64,000 nucleotides of DNA from Flavobacterium notoginsengisoli (GCF_014207905.1 NZ_JACHLB010000005.1:403663-467662), one strand, 5' to 3'. Numbered from the stretch's first letter, positions 24,202 through 32,750 are shown. Made by a program: numbers and translations. The notes: generated from the sequence alone by a model not told the origin.

Positions 24202-24216
24202 TGGCACAAAGATTGA
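24202..24216 (+). promoter_or_regulatory. Sigma-54-like element upstream of dnaK
   Basis: TGGCAC-N5-TTGA at 24202-24216 fits the -24/-12 layout TGGCAC-N5-TTGC with one change (A for C in the -12 GC). It lies 52 bases before the dnaK ATG. No CIRCE-type inverted repeat was seen here. Confidence 0.45.
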
Positions 24217-24267
24217 CTTATGCCACCTGAGTTATTAAAATAAAATCAAAAATTAAATATATAAAAA

Positions 24268-26148
24268 ATGGGTAAAATAATCGGAATTGACTTAGGTACG
24301 ACGAACTCTTGTGTTTCTGTAATGGAAGGTAACGAAGCAGTTGTTATCCCTAACGCAGAAGGAAAAAGAACTACACCATCTATCATCGCTTTTGTTGAAG
24401 GTGGAGAGATTAAAGTAGGTGATCCTGCAAAAAGACAAGCAGTAACGAATCCTACAAAAACGATTGCTTCTATTAAACGTTTTATGGGACACACTTTTGC
24501 TGAAACTCAAGATGAGGCAAAAAGAGTTCCTTACAGTGTTGTAAAAGGTGACAACAATACTCCACGTGTGGATATTGATGGTCGTTTATACACTGCTCAA
24601 GAATTGTCTGCAATGACACTTCAAAAAATGAAAAAAACTGCTGAAGACTATTTAGGTCAAACAGTAACTGAGGCAGTTATTACAGTTCCTGCTTACTTTA
24701 ACGATGCGCAACGTCAAGCTACTAAAGAAGCTGGTGAAATCGCTGGTCTTAAAGTTATGCGTATCATCAACGAGCCAACTGCTGCTGCACTTGCTTACGG
24801 ATTAGATAAAAAAGGAAATGATCAAAAAATTGCTGTTTACGATTTAGGTGGAGGTACTTTTGATATCTCTGTTCTTGAATTAGGAGACGGTGTATTTGAA
24901 GTATTATCTACAAATGGTGATACTCACTTAGGTGGTGATGATTTTGACCAAGTTATTATTGACTGGTTAGCTGACGAATTCAAATCTGAAGAAGGAATTG
25001 ATTTACGTTTAGATCCAATGTCATTACAACGTTTAAAAGAAGCTGCTGAGAAAGCTAAGATTGAATTATCATCTTCTGCTGAAACAGAAATCAACTTACC
25101 ATACGTAACTGCTACTGCTTCTGGACCAAAACACTTAGTGAAGAAATTATCTAGAGCTAAATTTGAGCAATTATCAGATGCATTAGTAAAACGTTCTATG
25201 GAGCCAGTTGCTAAAGCATTAAAAGATGCAGGTTTATCTACATCTGATATCGACGAAGTAATCCTTGTAGGAGGTTCTACTCGTATGCCAAGAATTGCTG
25301 ACGAAGTTGAAAAATTCTTCGGTAAAAAAGCTTCTAAAGGTGTTAACCCTGATGAGGTTGTTGCTATTGGAGCTGCTATTCAAGGTGGAGTTTTATCTGG
25401 AGATGTAAAAGATGTATTGTTACTTGACGTAACACCTCTTTCTTTAGGTATCGAAACTATGGGTGGTGTATTGACTAAATTAATCGAGTCTAACACAACT
25501 ATCCCAACTAAAAAATCTCAAGTATTCTCTACTGCTGCTGATTCTCAACCATCTGTTGAAATCCACGTATTACAAGGAGAAAGAGCAATGGCTGCTGATA
25601 ACAAAACTATCGGTCGTTTCCACTTAGACGGTATTCCACCAGCACCAAGAGGAGTTCCTCAAATCGAAGTAACTTTCGATATCGATGCTAATGGTATCAT
25701 CAAAGTTTCTGCAACTGATAAAGGAACTGGAAAATCTCACGATATCCGTATCGAAGCTTCTTCTGGATTAACAGCTGAAGAAATCGAAAAAATGAAAAAA
25801 GATGCTGAAGCTAACGCTGATGCTGACAGAATTGCAAAAGAAAGAGCTGAGAAATTAAACGAAGCTGACAGTACTATCTTCCAAACTGAATCTCAATTGA
25901 AAGAGTTAGGAGATAAATTGACAGACGATCAAAAAACAGCTATCGAATATGCTTTAACTGAATTGAGAATGGCTCACCAATCTCAAGATCTTGACGCAAT
26001 CCAAAAAGGATTAGACAATGTAAATGCAGCTTGGAAAACAGCTACAGAAGCAATGTACGCTCAAGGTGGTGAAGGGCAACAAGCTGCTCCACAACAAGAG
26101 CAATCAGGAGACAACGTAGAAGACGTTGAATTCGAAGAAGTCAAATAA
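24268..26148 (+). CDS. dnaK: Chaperone DnaK (Hsp70)
   Basis: 626 residues. ATPase domain with IGIDLGTTNSCVSVMEG, IINEPTAAALAYG and GGTFDISVLELGDG; linker DVLLLDVTPLSLGIE; substrate-binding domain; helical lid; and C-terminus EDVEFEEVK. It folds and refolds proteins with DnaJ and GrpE, which are not in this window. Codon use is strongly biased, as expected for a highly expressed gene. Single transcript ending in a strong hairpin. Confidence 0.98.
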   Translation: MGKIIGIDLGTTNSCVSVMEGNEAVVIPNAEGKRTTPSIIAFVEGGEIKVGDPAKRQAVTNPTKTIASIKRFMGHTFAETQDEAKRVPYSVVKGDNNTPRVDIDGRLYTAQELSAMTLQKMKKTAEDYLGQTVTEAVITVPAYFNDAQRQATKEAGEIAGLKVMRIINEPTAAALAYGLDKKGNDQKIAVYDLGGGTFDISVLELGDGVFEVLSTNGDTHLGGDDFDQVIIDWLADEFKSEEGIDLRLDPMSLQRLKEAAEKAKIELSSSAETEINLPYVTATASGPKHLVKKLSRAKFEQLSDALVKRSMEPVAKALKDAGLSTSDIDEVILVGGSTRMPRIADEVEKFFGKKASKGVNPDEVVAIGAAIQGGVLSGDVKDVLLLDVTPLSLGIETMGGVLTKLIESNTTIPTKKSQVFSTAADSQPSVEIHVLQGERAMAADNKTIGRFHLDGIPPAPRGVPQIEVTFDIDANGIIKVSATDKGTGKSHDIRIEASSGLTAEEIEKMKKDAEANADADRIAKERAEKLNEADSTIFQTESQLKELGDKLTDDQKTAIEYALTELRMAHQSQDLDAIQKGLDNVNAAWKTATEAMYAQGGEGQQAAPQQEQSGDNVEDVEFEEVK

Positions 26149-26180
26149 GTACTGATTAATATCAGTTAATAACAAGTGTT

Positions 26181-26218
26181 AAACCGCTGTAAACGAAATG
26201 TTTACAGCGGTTTTTCTT
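26181..26218 (+). terminator. dnaK terminator
   Basis: Stem AAACCGCTGTAAAC (26181-26194) with its complement (26200-26213), loop GAAAT, then a T-rich tail. 14 perfect base pairs. Confidence 0.92.
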
Positions 26219-26281
26219 TTTTATTCTTTTTCGTTTCTGCTGTTTTTTAATCATTTTTTGCCATATATTTGTATCATATTT

Positions 26282-26349
26282 GTACCGGCACTTAAAAGGA
26301 GACAAAGTGGCACTTATGTCTACTTATGGTACCTTAATGGGAGACAAAG
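26282..26349. repeat. Cluster of short direct repeats before the integrase module
   Basis: Within 68 bases: GGCACTTA twice (26287-26294, 26309-26316), GGAGACAAAG twice (26298-26307, 26340-26349), ACTTATG twice (26312-26318, 26322-26328) and GTACC twice. The second GGAGACAAAG sits 1 base before the ATG at 26350. The pattern is like arm-type recombinase or excisionase binding sites, and marks the probable left boundary of the element (inference). Confidence 0.6.
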
Positions 26350-26907
26350 ATGATGAAAAGAATAAATAAACAATGTCTTAACTGCGGGGAGGATTTCCTG
26401 CCTAAAACCGTGGCTTCTCTTTACTGCTCACATAGATGCAGTAAAAAAGCATACAAACTCAAGATGAGGCGGCTTAAAATTGAAGACCAGGTCAAGGCGC
26501 TGGCAGATAAAATACCCCAGAGCAGGGCTTTTATTTCTGTACCTGAAGCTGGCATGCTTTTTGGCATTGCCAAAAGAACCCTCTACAGGCTTGTCGGCCA
26601 GGGAAAAATTCCGTCAGTTAATCTTGGAACCCGCCTTGTAAGGATAGACCGCAGCGTCATGGAAGGGATGTTCGGCCCTGAGCGCAGCTTTGTGCAGGCT
26701 GAAAGTGCACCGAAGAAAAAATTATACAGCCTTGAAAAAGAGGACTGCTATTGCATCGGTGAAATAGCTCAGAGATTTCAGATATCAGAAGGTTCTGTCT
26801 ACAATCATATCAGGAAATATTCCATACCTACCAGGCAGATCGGAAAGCATGTATATGCCCCCAAAACGGAAATTGATAATTTGTATAACGGAAATGATTT
26901 TATATGA
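26350..26907 (+). CDS. Zinc-ribbon plus double-HTH DNA-binding protein (excisionase-like)
   Basis: 185 residues. The N-terminus has CLNC...YCSHRC (about 8-31), a treble-clef-like zinc site. Two winged-HTH/MerR-like units follow: ISVPEAGMLFGIAKRTLYRL with VNLGTRLVRIDRS (about 60-105) and YCIGEIAQRFQISEGSVYNH with RQIGKHVYAPKTEID (about 135-180). Such proteins serve as directionality factors for tyrosine recombinases. It overlaps the recombinase gene by 4 bases. Base composition is clearly higher in G+C than dnaK next door. Confidence 0.85.
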   Translation: MMKRINKQCLNCGEDFLPKTVASLYCSHRCSKKAYKLKMRRLKIEDQVKALADKIPQSRAFISVPEAGMLFGIAKRTLYRLVGQGKIPSVNLGTRLVRIDRSVMEGMFGPERSFVQAESAPKKKLYSLEKEDCYCIGEIAQRFQISEGSVYNHIRKYSIPTRQIGKHVYAPKTEIDNLYNGNDFI

Positions 26908-28154
26908 AACAATTAGCAAAAACCAAGGTGACCGTGCGTCTTCGAAAAGCAGAAAACCAAAAAGAATGGTATGTCTACATAGAAAGCTATCCTGTTGAGG
27001 TCTCTGGAAAGAAAACGCCCCAGAGAATCCGTGAATATTTAAACAGAACCGTAAAAACCGTGGAGTGGGACAAGAAAAGAACTGCCCGCACAGATGCAGA
27101 GGGTATAAAATCCTATAAACCCAGACGCAGCGATAACGGAATAATAATCTGCAGAAGCGAGAGCGACCGCGAGATAATGCTCTATGCTGACGCAGTGCGT
27201 AATATCCGGCAGAAAGAATACGATAATACAGATCTGTACAGTGATGCTGAGAACCTATTGGCTCAGCAGAAAGAAAAAGGAAAAGAGGATTTTATTAAAT
27301 ACATTGCCGCTGTGGCGGCTAAAAGACACGCCCGAAGTTCAAAATCCATTATGATCAATTGGCAGCGGACCAGAGAGTTTTTAAAAAGCTATTGCAAAGG
27401 CAGCCTGATGTTTTCGCAGATTGACAGCAGAATGGCGGAAGATTTTAAACTGTTTCTGCTGGCTGCGCCGCTCGGAGGAGGCAAAAAAGGAACCATTTCC
27501 CGCAACACTGCCGGAACGTATTTTTCCATATTTAAAGCCGCTTTGAAACAGGCTTTTATAGACGGATATCTGACTGTTGATCTGTCTTCAAAAATAAAAG
27601 GCATCCCGGAGCAGGAATCAAGACGCGAATATCTTACCATTGAAGAATTGAACAGGCTGGCCGAAACGCCATGTGAAAAAGACGTCCTTAAAAGGGCTGC
27701 GCTTTTCTCAGCTCTTACTGGTCTGAGGCATTCGGACATTCAGAAACTCCGCTGGAAAGAGATTAGTCTGGAAAACGGTATGGCTAAACTGCATTTCACG
27801 CAGAAAAAGACTAAGGGTGTCGAATACATGCCTATTTCCCCGCAGGCTTTAGATCTCTGCGGAGAGCCAAGGCTTCCCGGGCAGCTTGTTTTTGAGGATC
27901 TGCCGGACCCGTCGTGGATTTCAAGACCTCTGAAAAAATGGGTTGAATCTGCCGGCATTAAAAAAAATATTACATTCCACTGCTTCCGCCATACATTTGC
28001 TACACTGCAGCTGTCCAGCGGTACAGACATTTATACGGTCAGCAAAATGCTTGGGCATACGAACGTAAAAACTACTCAAATCTATGCCAAAGTAATAGAT
28101 GAGAAGAAAAACAGAGCTTCCCAGGTAATACAATTGGAATCGTTAAAAAAATAA
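26904..28154 (+). CDS. Tyrosine recombinase (integrase)
   Basis: 416 residues. N-terminal arm-binding part (about 1-125, TVKTVEWDKKRTART), SAM-like core-binding domain (about 130-235) and catalytic domain with Arg in LTGLRHSDIQKLRW, H-x-x-R in FHCFRHTFATLQL and LGHTNVKTTQIYAKV carrying the second His and the nucleophilic Tyr. The protein appears complete. Typical of integrases of Bacteroidetes integrative elements. Co-transcribed with the HTH gene before it and the membrane protein after it (5-base gap). Confidence 0.95.
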   Translation: MKQLAKTKVTVRLRKAENQKEWYVYIESYPVEVSGKKTPQRIREYLNRTVKTVEWDKKRTARTDAEGIKSYKPRRSDNGIIICRSESDREIMLYADAVRNIRQKEYDNTDLYSDAENLLAQQKEKGKEDFIKYIAAVAAKRHARSSKSIMINWQRTREFLKSYCKGSLMFSQIDSRMAEDFKLFLLAAPLGGGKKGTISRNTAGTYFSIFKAALKQAFIDGYLTVDLSSKIKGIPEQESRREYLTIEELNRLAETPCEKDVLKRAALFSALTGLRHSDIQKLRWKEISLENGMAKLHFTQKKTKGVEYMPISPQALDLCGEPRLPGQLVFEDLPDPSWISRPLKKWVESAGIKKNITFHCFRHTFATLQLSSGTDIYTVSKMLGHTNVKTTQIYAKVIDEKKNRASQVIQLESLKK

Positions 28155-28159
28155 GCGCA

Positions 28160-28909
28160 ATGAAAATAAAGTACTTTGAATATATCACAGTTTACCTGTC
28201 TGTTTTTTTAGTCTGCGTTTTTGTCGGTGTAATCGGAAGACTGGTGCTGCTGGAAAAAGGTGCGGATGAATATACGGCCGGCGTTTTCTTTTGGATCAGC
28301 ACTGGATTTGGTGTTTTAATGTTTGCAATTCTAAGTTTATTTCTAAACGATTTGGCTGAGAGATTGGTGAATCGTTTTTTGAAGGCAAAAAAAAATGAAT
28401 CGCCTGAAAGCCGCATTCCAGGTGAAGACTTTATAAAAATAGAAGAGGAGATGCAGGATGGTTTAATTAAGCCCGAAATGCCTGAAAATAAAAATGCAGC
28501 TATCGATATTCAGCAGTTAAGGGAGCGGCAGCAAAATACAATCAAAAATCAAAAACAGGCCAGAATTGATACTGCCATCCGTTATGCACAGCAGGAGTTC
28601 GCGCTGTATGCGTCGGATGATGATTTGAAACAATTGGGCAGCAATATAATCATATATGCTGAAGGCATAAATTTTGAAAAGATTAAACCGGTAAAAGTAA
28701 AAAATCTGTCCAATCTGGATCTGTATCATTTTGGCTGGAATATCTGGAATTGTTTTAAAGTCAGCAGGCAGGACGGAGCCGCACAATTTTTAAAGCTGAC
28801 TTTTGCTGACGCTTTAAAAGATGTTGAAGAGAAAAGCATTAAAACGCATCTTAAAGATGATGAACAGAAAGGGCTTATAAAGATTATGGAAGATTTTACA
28901 GATTTTTAA
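28160..28909 (+). CDS. Membrane protein of the integration module, unknown function
   Basis: 249 residues: two membrane helices near residues 10-31 and 41-63, then a cytosolic part with a Gln/Arg-rich coil (QQLRERQQNTIKNQKQAR, about 113-132) and a globular C-terminus. No match to a family I can name. It begins 5 bases after the integrase stop and ends before a strong terminator, so it is the last gene of a three-gene transcript. Confidence 0.75.
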   Translation: MKIKYFEYITVYLSVFLVCVFVGVIGRLVLLEKGADEYTAGVFFWISTGFGVLMFAILSLFLNDLAERLVNRFLKAKKNESPESRIPGEDFIKIEEEMQDGLIKPEMPENKNAAIDIQQLRERQQNTIKNQKQARIDTAIRYAQQEFALYASDDDLKQLGSNIIIYAEGINFEKIKPVKVKNLSNLDLYHFGWNIWNCFKVSRQDGAAQFLKLTFADALKDVEEKSIKTHLKDDEQKGLIKIMEDFTDF

Positions 28910-28940
28910 ATGCCAATAGGTATAAAGCACTGTTTTTTTT

Positions 28941-28986
28941 AAGTGTTTTTGCTGTGAAGAAGGACACAGCAGAAACACTTTTTTCA
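28941..28986 (+). terminator. Terminator of the HTH-integrase transcript
   Basis: Stem AAGTGTTTTTGCTGTG (28941-28956) with CACAGCAGAAACACTT (28965-28980), one G-T pair, 8-base loop, then six T residues. Confidence 0.92.
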
Positions 28987-29016
28987 TTTGCACCATAACT
29001 GTTAAAAACCATAGCT

Positions 29017-29382
29017 ATGGACACAAACGAAATCTCTTTTGAGAACCTGCCCAGAGCAGTAGCGCACTTAGTGAAAGAAATTGCCGAGATTAAACTTCTG
29101 ATTCAGAATGTGCAGGTATTTGAATCTAAAGAAAAAAGTATTCCTGTCGGTATTGAACAAGCAAGCCGGCTCATAGGAAAAGCAAAGTCTACAATTTACG
29201 CTCTTGTAAGGCAGAGAAAAATTCCATGCTATAAATATGGTAAAAAGCTGTATTTTTTTGAAGAAGAACTTTTAGAATGGATTTCTAAAGGGAAAAAGAA
29301 AACAATACAGGAAATCGAATCAGAAGTATTGAAATCGAATCATAATCGAAATAAACAGATGGATAATAGCCAGCAGGAATAG
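29017..29382 (+). CDS. Helix-turn-helix excisionase-family protein
   Basis: 121 residues. A central HTH_17-type unit: VGIEQASRLIGKAKSTIYAL then RQRKIPCYKYGKKLYFFEEE (about 43-85). The N-terminal coil LPRAVAHLVKEIAEIKLLI is common in Bacteroidetes mobile-element HTH proteins that act as excisionase or as regulator. Own transcript after a terminator. The basic Asn-rich tail is unstructured. Confidence 0.85.
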   Translation: MDTNEISFENLPRAVAHLVKEIAEIKLLIQNVQVFESKEKSIPVGIEQASRLIGKAKSTIYALVRQRKIPCYKYGKKLYFFEEELLEWISKGKKKTIQEIESEVLKSNHNRNKQMDNSQQE

Positions 29383-29716
29383 TTATATCACTCTAGTAGA
29401 TCATCAAAAAGCATTTAAAACAAAGCAATATGTACACTATTTAATAATTTTTTAAATAAAAAACAAGCGCCAATTGACTTCAATTGGCGCCGTTTGGCTG
29501 TGGTGACCAGGAACAGGACAAATTTCTATACATTTTATGGAGGATTTGAAGAGATTGCCATACTACATGTAGTGTATGTCTTTCATTGGCTTATGAATTG
29601 GTTTGGATGTCCTGTTGGGGTTATTATAGCAGATTTCCCCTTAATTGATTTCATGATTTGATATTGATAAAGCATAATGGCGACTTGTAACCTTCTAATG
29701 TTAAATAGATATACAA
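29383..29716. other. Gene-free stretch with hairpins, possible element border
   Basis: About 330 bases. It contains hairpin GCGCCAATTG/CAATTGGCGC (29467-29490), a 9-base inverted repeat AACAGGACA (29512-29520) and TGTCCTGTT (29609-29617), and between them the palindrome CTACATGTAG (29563-29572). No tRNA cloverleaf could be drawn from this. It may be a recombination or regulatory region of the integrated element. Confidence 0.5.
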
Positions 29717-30331
29717 CTACTTTTTAGGCAAGCCCCATTTCTCAACCAATTCAGCATTAAGTCCGCCAACTTTAGCGTTTGGCTTGCCTTTGCCTGTTGT
29801 AATTAAACTTTTCAAACTACCTTGTATATAGCTCGTCCACGCATCCTGACAAACACTATAACATTCGTACTCAGGAACGAGTCCTTCGTGTGTAAACTGC
29901 ATTTTTGTCTTTCCATTTTCATTGGAAATATCAAAAATCAATTTAGTGCCAATCCATTCTCTTTTGTCCTTTACAAAATTGAACTCATTATCCAAAACCT
30001 CATATACCAGTTTTTTATTTGGAACAATTTCTATCAGTTTTATTTTACTCAAATGCACATCTTGGTAATGATAGAAAAATGTTTCGTTAAGTTTGTCAGT
30101 ATTGCCTTCAATTTCTTCCGACCACCATGCCCGGAAATTTTTTATGGCATTAAACACTGTTACTGGATTTTGTTCCACTAAAATAGTTGACGTATAGTCT
30201 TTACTTTCTTTCATGTTGTTTTTTGTTTTAGTATTGCTTATTGAATTCTCATGCTCTGGTTTAATGCTTGTGGTGTTACTGAAACTTACAATCACAGGAG
30301 CGACAATTACGGCTAATAGTATTCTTTTCAT
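29717..30331 (-). CDS. Exported AHSA1/SRPBCC-domain protein
   Basis: 204 residues. Hydrophobic N-terminus (MKRILLAVIVAPVIVSFS) suggests export, then a linker and an AHSA1 domain from about residue 50 (SKDYTSTILVEQNPVTVFNA, AWWSEEIEG, WIGTKLIFDI, MQFTHEGL). The downstream paralogue of 30343-30792, 11 bases after it in the same operon. An internal Met at residue 40 could give a cytosolic form. Function unknown. Confidence 0.82.
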   Translation of the reverse strand: MKRILLAVIVAPVIVSFSNTTSIKPEHENSISNTKTKNNMKESKDYTSTILVEQNPVTVFNAIKNFRAWWSEEIEGNTDKLNETFFYHYQDVHLSKIKLIEIVPNKKLVYEVLDNEFNFVKDKREWIGTKLIFDISNENGKTKMQFTHEGLVPEYECYSVCQDAWTSYIQGSLKSLITTGKGKPNAKVGGLNAELVEKWGLPKK

Positions 30332-30342
30332 ATGAGATCTTT

Positions 30343-30792
30343 TTAAATAACTTTATCTGTACTTAGTAATGGTAATAGCTTATTCTGCAAATACTCTGTC
30401 CATGCCGGGGCACAAGAATTGTAACATTCAACTTCCGGAGTCAGACCTTCGTGTGTAAATGTGAGTGTCGTCCTGTCTGCTTGTGTTGAAATTTCAAAAA
30501 TTACTTTTGTTCCTGTCCACTCGTCTGTTTTTTCTAAAAAACTTAATTTGCTATCGGTAATTTGCCAAACCAGTTTTTGGTTAGGTATGATCTCCACTAT
30601 TTTTTGTTTGCTGTAATGGGCACCATTACCGGCATGAAAAGTGAATTCATCATTAAGTTTTTCTGTCATGCCTGTAAAGGTTTCGCCATGATACCCTGTC
30701 CACCATTTGCGAACCTTAAGAATAACTTCAAAAACTTTCTGTGGTGTCTGACTTATAGTTAATGTTTGGGTGAAATTGGAAATTGATTTCAT
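30343..30792 (-). CDS. AHSA1/SRPBCC-domain protein (paralogue)
   Basis: 149 residues, cytosolic: SNFTQTLTISQTPQKVFEVI, KWWTGYHGETF, WTGTKVIFEIS and LTFTHEGLTPEVECYNSC. About 40 percent of positions look shared with the next gene, so the two arose by duplication. It is divergent from the GlxA-type regulator, a common arrangement in which the regulator controls the pair (inference). Confidence 0.85.
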   Translation of the reverse strand: MKSISNFTQTLTISQTPQKVFEVILKVRKWWTGYHGETFTGMTEKLNDEFTFHAGNGAHYSKQKIVEIIPNQKLVWQITDSKLSFLEKTDEWTGTKVIFEISTQADRTTLTFTHEGLTPEVECYNSCAPAWTEYLQNKLLPLLSTDKVI

Positions 30793-30876
30793 ACTTTTTG
30801 CTGTTAAAGATTTTACATGGCAAAGATGGTGTCTAAAATTTACTTTTTAGGGGTGTAAAATAGACTTCCTAAGAGG

Positions 30877-30907
30877 TTGATTTGGACAATATGTTTGTTT
30901 ATCTTTG
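30877..30907 (+). promoter_or_regulatory. Bacteroidetes-type promoter of the GlxA regulator
   Basis: TTGA (30877-30880), 19-base spacer, TATCTTTG (30900-30907) matching TAnnTTTG. It ends 13 bases before the chosen ATG and lies inside the longer frame starting at 30882, supporting the downstream start. Confidence 0.55.
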
Positions 30908-30920
30908 TCAAAAATTCCCA

Positions 30921-31901
30921 ATGAAACATATTTCTATCTTGGTGCCTGACGGTGAAAACAATTTGAGCAGCATTGTCGGTGCTTACAAAATTTTGTCAAG
31001 AGCCAATGCGTATTGGAAAGAAAAAAACAAAAAGGAACTTTACAAAATTGAGCTTGTAGGGCTTTCTGAAAAGGTTGACTTCCATGATGGTTTGTTTAGC
31101 GTAAAACCACATACTCATATTTTAGGGGTAAAGAAAACTGATCTTATTATTATTCCGTCTTTGAACCACAACTATCAAAAGGCCATAACAGGAAATGAAC
31201 CATTGATAAAGTGGATTGTAAGCCAATATAAAAACGGCTCAGAAGTAGCAGGTATCTGCACAGGTGTTTTTTTACTGGCCTCATCAGGTTTACTAGAAGG
31301 AAAGACCTGCTCTACGCACTGGGCGTTTGCAGAGCAATTTAAAACGATGTTTCCAAAAGTGAATTTGCAGACTGACAGATTGATTACTGACCAGAGCGGA
31401 ATCTATACCAATGGGGGAGCCTATTCCTTTTTAAACCTTATTATCTATCTGATAGAAAAACACTTTGACAGACAAGCGGCTATTTTTTGTTCCAAAATAT
31501 TTCAAATTGAATTAGACCGTCAAAGCCAGTCGGCTTTTATCATTTTTTCAGGACAAAAAGCACATGGTGATGATGTAATGAAAAAGGCACAGGACTATAT
31601 AGAAAATAATCTTAAAGAAAAAATATCCATTGAAGCTCTAGCTTCCAAATTTGCTATTGGAAGAAGAAACTTTGACAGGCGTTTTATAAAAGCTACTGGA
31701 AATACACCTGTTGAATACGCACAAAGGGTAAAAATTGAAGCGGCAAAGAAATCCTTCGAAACTAGCCGAAAAAACATTAACGAAGTAATGTTTGAGGTTG
31801 GTTACTCGGATCTTAAAGCATTCCGCGAAGTATTTAGGAAAGTATCAGGAATGTCGCCATTGGAATACCGAAACAAATACAACAAAGAAGCTTTGAGTTA
31901 G
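30921..31901 (+). CDS. GlxA-family transcriptional regulator (DJ-1/PfpI plus AraC)
   Basis: 326 residues from MKHISILVPDG; the ATG at 30882 is rejected because a promoter lies after it. The N-terminal DJ-1/PfpI domain (1-190) has the elbow GICTGVFLLASSGLLEGK with Cys and TNGGAYSFLNL. The C-terminal AraC domain (about 225-320) has two HTH units, IEALASKFAIGRRNFDRRF and INEVMFEVGYSDLKAFREVF. It senses an unknown ligand. Divergent from the AHSA1 pair. Confidence 0.93.
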   Translation: MKHISILVPDGENNLSSIVGAYKILSRANAYWKEKNKKELYKIELVGLSEKVDFHDGLFSVKPHTHILGVKKTDLIIIPSLNHNYQKAITGNEPLIKWIVSQYKNGSEVAGICTGVFLLASSGLLEGKTCSTHWAFAEQFKTMFPKVNLQTDRLITDQSGIYTNGGAYSFLNLIIYLIEKHFDRQAAIFCSKIFQIELDRQSQSAFIIFSGQKAHGDDVMKKAQDYIENNLKEKISIEALASKFAIGRRNFDRRFIKATGNTPVEYAQRVKIEAAKKSFETSRKNINEVMFEVGYSDLKAFREVFRKVSGMSPLEYRNKYNKEALS

Positions 31902-32133
31902 CACAATAATAAAAGCCTTCCAGAAAACATGAAGAGCTTAAGGAGTAAAGCAGCAATGAATTATTTTTTTGGTTCCGCAATAAAAAACTACACAGCCCGA
32001 TGAGATAGTGCTTTAGGTTATGGTTCTGTATCGAAAAAGACATCAGCTCCCTATATTTAAAGTTTTGAGCAGGCAATAAAATCTTAAGCAGTATCTCATA
32101 TATAATATGCTATTACTATTGTTCAGGATAGTA
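31902..32133. other. Gap after the GlxA gene
   Basis: About 230 bases before the convergent terminator, without a start-stop frame that looks coding and without a second repeat. Nothing further recognised. Confidence 0.5.
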
Positions 32134-32175
32134 ATTATAGAAAAAGCCCTGAAATTTCAGGGCTTTTTCTATAAT
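32134..32175. terminator. Bidirectional terminator, 42-base perfect palindrome
   Basis: ATTATAGAAAAAGCCCTGAAA and its exact complement meet without a loop base (32134-32175). Symmetric A and T runs make it work for the GlxA gene (+) and the fasciclin gene (-). Confidence 0.92.
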
Positions 32176-32195
32176 AGTATTTTATTCTCGGAAAA

Positions 32196-32750
32196 TTACA
32201 TTTTCGGAAGCAGTACTGTATCCACTACATGTATAACACCATTGGATTGATTTACATCTGAGATTGTAACTTTGGCCTTATTGCCGCTCTCGTCACTGAT
32301 GTACAAATCTTTTCCATCCATCCAGGCAGTTAGAGTTCCGCCGCTCACTGTTTTTAAAGTGGCTTTTCCTTTACCGGCTTTTATTGCTCTTGCAATATCA
32401 GAACTATTCATTTTACCGGATACTACATGATAGGTCAATATAGTTTGCAATGTTTTAATATTCTCAGGTTTCAATAATGTTTCAACAGTTCCGGCCGGTA
32501 ATTTACTAAAAGCTTCATTTGTAGGTGCAAAAACAGTAAATGGACCTTTACCTTGCAGGGTTTCAACTAATCCTGCTGCTTTTACTGCTGCTACCAATGT
32601 GGTATGATCCTTTGAGTTTACCGCATTTTCTATAATATTTTTATTAGGATACATAGCCGCTCCACCAACCATTACTGTTTTTTGTGCAAATGATGTAAAT
32701 CCAAATCCTAATGCCAGGATTGCTGCTGCTAAAAATTTTCCAGTTTTCAT
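32196..32750 (-). CDS. Secreted fasciclin-domain protein
   Basis: 184 residues: a signal peptide (MKTGKFLAAAILALGFGFTS FAQ region) and one FAS1 domain with the signatures GPFTVFAPTNEAFSKLPAGT (H1) and TLTAWMDGK...GVIHVVDTVLLP (H2). FAS1 domains mediate adhesion or protein contacts at the cell surface. Monocistronic, with a 354-base gap upstream. Confidence 0.94.
   Translation of the reverse strand: MKTGKFLAAAILALGFGFTSFAQKTVMVGGAAMYPNKNIIENAVNSKDHTTLVAAVKAAGLVETLQGKGPFTVFAPTNEAFSKLPAGTVETLLKPENIKTLQTILTYHVVSGKMNSSDIARAIKAGKGKATLKTVSGGTLTAWMDGKDLYISDESGNKAKVTISDVNQSNGVIHVVDTVLLPKM

Noticed and set aside
29496..29560. Possible tRNA or tRNA remnant next to the integration module
   Set aside because: No acceptor stem, anticodon arm or T-loop GTTCNA could be matched on either strand.
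30882..30920. Longer N-terminus for the GlxA regulator
   Set aside because: A promoter -7 box lies after this ATG, and the DJ-1 domain begins right at the later Met.
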